A DNA stretch of 64,000 nucleotides from Paenibacillus glycanilyticus. Lineage in GTDB: Bacteria > Bacillota > Bacilli > Paenibacillales > Paenibacillaceae. This document shows positions 62,534 to 64,000 of this stretch, piece after piece (the stretch's first letter is position 1; each line of letters starts with the position of its first letter). Below the pieces are notes generated by a model. That model did no database searches. It worked only from the letters and a program-made list of their open reading frames with translations, and was not told the DNA's origin. A program made the position numbers and the translations under genes. Where the stretch lies: NCBI RefSeq assembly GCF_023715145.1, contig NZ_JAMBNP010000002.1, positions 841,440 to 905,439 of the forward strand, written 5' to 3'.

Positions 62534-63862
62534 GTGAGCTACACAAAAGAGGATATTAAACGCATTGCGGAGGAACAAAATGTTCGATTTATCCGTCTTC
62601 AATTTACCGATTTGCTTGGAACGATCAAGAACGTTGAAATTCCGGTAAGCCAATTGGACAAAGCATTGGATAACAAGATGATGTTCGATGGATCTTCCAT
62701 CGAAGGTTATGTTCGTATCGAAGAATCTGACATGTACTTATACCCTGATCTGGATACTTGGGTAGTCTTCCCATGGGTTGCGCAAGATCGTGTTGCCCGT
62801 CTGATCTGCGATATTTATATGCCTGACGGAACTCCGTTTGCGGGCGATCCGCGCGGCATTCTGAAGCGTGCGCTGCAAGAAGCGGAAGAAATGGGCTATA
62901 GCGCAATGAACGTTGGTCCGGAGCCGGAATTCTTCCTGTTCAAAACCGATGATCGCGGCGAGCCAACTACTGAACTGAACGACCAAGGCGGTTATTTCGA
63001 CCTTGCTCCAATGGATATGGGCGAGAACTGCCGTCGTGAAATCGTACTTACGCTGGAAGAAATGGGCTTCGAGATTGAAGCTTCCCACCATGAGGTAGCT
63101 CCTGGCCAGCACGAAATCGACTTCAAATATGCAGATGCAATCAAAGCTGCAGACCAGATCCAAACCTTCAAGCTTGTTGTAAAAACAATTGCAAGACAGC
63201 ATGGCCTGCATGCAACCTTTATGCCTAAGCCGCTGTTTGGCGTGAACGGTTCCGGCATGCACTGTCACCAATCGCTCTTCCAAGGCAGCACGAACGTATT
63301 CTACGACGAGAAGGATCGTCTTGGTCTTAGCCAAACAGCACGTTATTACATGGCCGGTATTCTGGAGCATGCCCGTGCGATGGCCGCTATTACGAATCCT
63401 ACGATCAACTCGTACAAACGGATGGTGCCAGGCTATGAAGCGCCTTGTTATGTAGCTTGGTCGGCGAGCAACCGTTCGCCAATGATCCGTATCCCGGCAT
63501 CCCGCGGTCTCAGCACGCGTATCGAGGTTCGTAACCCGGATCCTGCGGCTAACCCGTACCTGGCTCTTGCGGTTATGCTGAAAGCAGGCCTCGACGGCAT
63601 CAAGAACAAAACGCCGCTGCCGGCTCCGGTAGACCGCAACATCTACATCATGACAGAAGAAGAGCGCCTGGAATCCGGCGTGCCAAGCCTTCCGTCTGAC
63701 CTGAAGGAAGCGCTCGACGAGATGCTCCGCAGCGATGTTGTCTGCGACGCGCTTGGCGAACACGCACTTGCTCACTTCTACGAGCTCAAAGAGATCGAAT
63801 GGGATATGTACAAAACCCAAGTTCATCAATGGGAACGCGATCAGTATCTGACGCTGTACTAA
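62534..63862 (+). CDS. glnA: Glutamine synthetase type I (GSI-alpha)
   Basis: A 442-residue dodecameric enzyme making glutamine from glutamate, ammonia and [23 protein letters not shown] at the N-terminus, [68 protein letters not shown] and [10 protein letters not shown] are complete. The adenylylation-loop Tyr region of GSI-beta is replaced, as in the Gram-positive alpha type controlled by feedback inhibition and GlnR. GTG 62534 is the best start: AAAGGAG is 9 nt upstream, while the ATG at 62525 directly abuts that site. Terminator-like hairpins follow. Confidence 0.96.
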   Translation: MSYTKEDIKRIAEEQNVRFIRLQFTDLLGTIKNVEIPVSQLDKALDNKMMFDGSSIEGYVRIEESDMYLYPDLDTWVVFPWVAQDRVARLICDIYMPDGTPFAGDPRGILKRALQEAEEMGYSAMNVGPEPEFFLFKTDDRGEPTTELNDQGGYFDLAPMDMGENCRREIVLTLEEMGFEIEASHHEVAPGQHEIDFKYADAIKAADQIQTFKLVVKTIARQHGLHATFMPKPLFGVNGSGMHCHQSLFQGSTNVFYDEKDRLGLSQTARYYMAGILEHARAMAAITNPTINSYKRMVPGYEAPCYVAWSASNRSPMIRIPASRGLSTRIEVRNPDPAANPYLALAVMLKAGLDGIKNKTPLPAPVDRNIYIMTEEERLESGVPSLPSDLKEALDEMLRSDVVCDALGEHALAHFYELKEIEWDMYKTQVHQWERDQYLTLY

Positions 63863-63881
63863 GATAAGAGAGTAAAGAGGC

Positions 63882-63916
63882 CGTCTCAAAAGGTGATCGC
63901 TCACTATAAAGACGGC
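63882..63916 (+). terminator. Weak hairpin downstream of glnA
   Basis: GCCGTCT (63882-63888) with AGACGGC (63910-63916), a large loop, and no T run after it. Possible 3' hairpin of the glnRA mRNA; it is also noted as a possible mobile-element end. Confidence 0.3.
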
Positions 63917-63947
63917 TCGCATAGGTAAATATAAACGTTTTTTCATG

Positions 63948-63989
63948 AAAATATCGCTGCAGAGGGTTACCCTTGCAGCGATATTTTTG
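63948..63989 (+). terminator. Strong hairpin terminator downstream of glnA
   Basis: AAAATATCGCTGCA (63948-63961) with TGCAGCGATATTTT (63974-63987), closed internally by AGGGT/ACCCT, and T-rich after. It could serve glnRA or, having A's on the other side, a converging gene beyond the window. Confidence 0.8.
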
Positions 63990-64000
63990 CTCTTGCTGCT

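Overview
The window is about 64 kb of chromosome from an endospore-forming Firmicute, most likely Paenibacillus or a close relative such as Cohnella. The support is AGGAGG-type ribosome binding sites, many TTG and GTG starts, the spore genes cotE and spoVK, two CgeB-like spore-surface glycosyltransferases, collagen-like spore-surface proteins, and the order mutS-mutL-methyltransferase-miaA-hfq ... spoVK-hflX-ynbB-glnR-glnA, which parallels Bacillus subtilis. No rRNA, tRNA, CRISPR array, prophage or complete insertion sequence was seen. The genus is an inference; nothing was searched.

Layout. Positions 1-6.2 kb hold the tail of a LysR-like regulator, greA, a chemoreceptor, VOC and GNAT proteins (one GNAT gene is frameshifted) and an AlkC-type DNA glycosylase. 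Positions 6.4-13.0 kb are the most distinctive part: two collagen-like genes flank a two-gene Hen1-Pnkp RNA-repair cassette, which has a palindrome inside its likely promoter. Positions 13-23.4 kb carry an AadA-like nucleotidyltransferase overlapping a HAD phosphatase, two membrane-anchored proteins of unknown function, a large GH2 glycosidase, an AraC/GyrI regulator, and a GH18 enzyme with six N-terminal repeats.

Positions 23.6-27.2 kb are a tight four-gene operon (methyltransferase, FAD reductase, SRPBCC protein, ketosynthase) that looks like a small orphan polyketide or lipid pathway. It is followed by the fused B12 mutase icmF. Positions 30.6-31.9 kb are a small gene graveyard with an internally deleted epimerase-like gene and a headless short-chain dehydrogenase. 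Next come an AraC regulator with a PhyH dioxygenase, small conserved proteins, a beta-carbonic anhydrase, an M32 carboxypeptidase, a three-copy degenerate 62-bp repeat, an NMT1-type ABC importer and an aromatic-acid-exporter-like protein.

Positions 42.3-64 kb are the conserved core. CotE, an amidoligase-like protein and two CgeB-like glycosyltransferases (spore surface) lie beside mismatch repair (mutS, mutL), tRNA modification (miaA), hfq, a class A penicillin-binding protein, a cyclophilin-like lipoprotein lacking the usual catalytic Arg, spoVK, hflX, ynbB and the GlnR-controlled glnRA operon. The best candidates for follow-up are the Hen1-Pnkp cassette with its operator-like palindrome, the split collagen gene at 6.45-8.28 kb, the ketosynthase mini-operon, and the 62-bp repeats.
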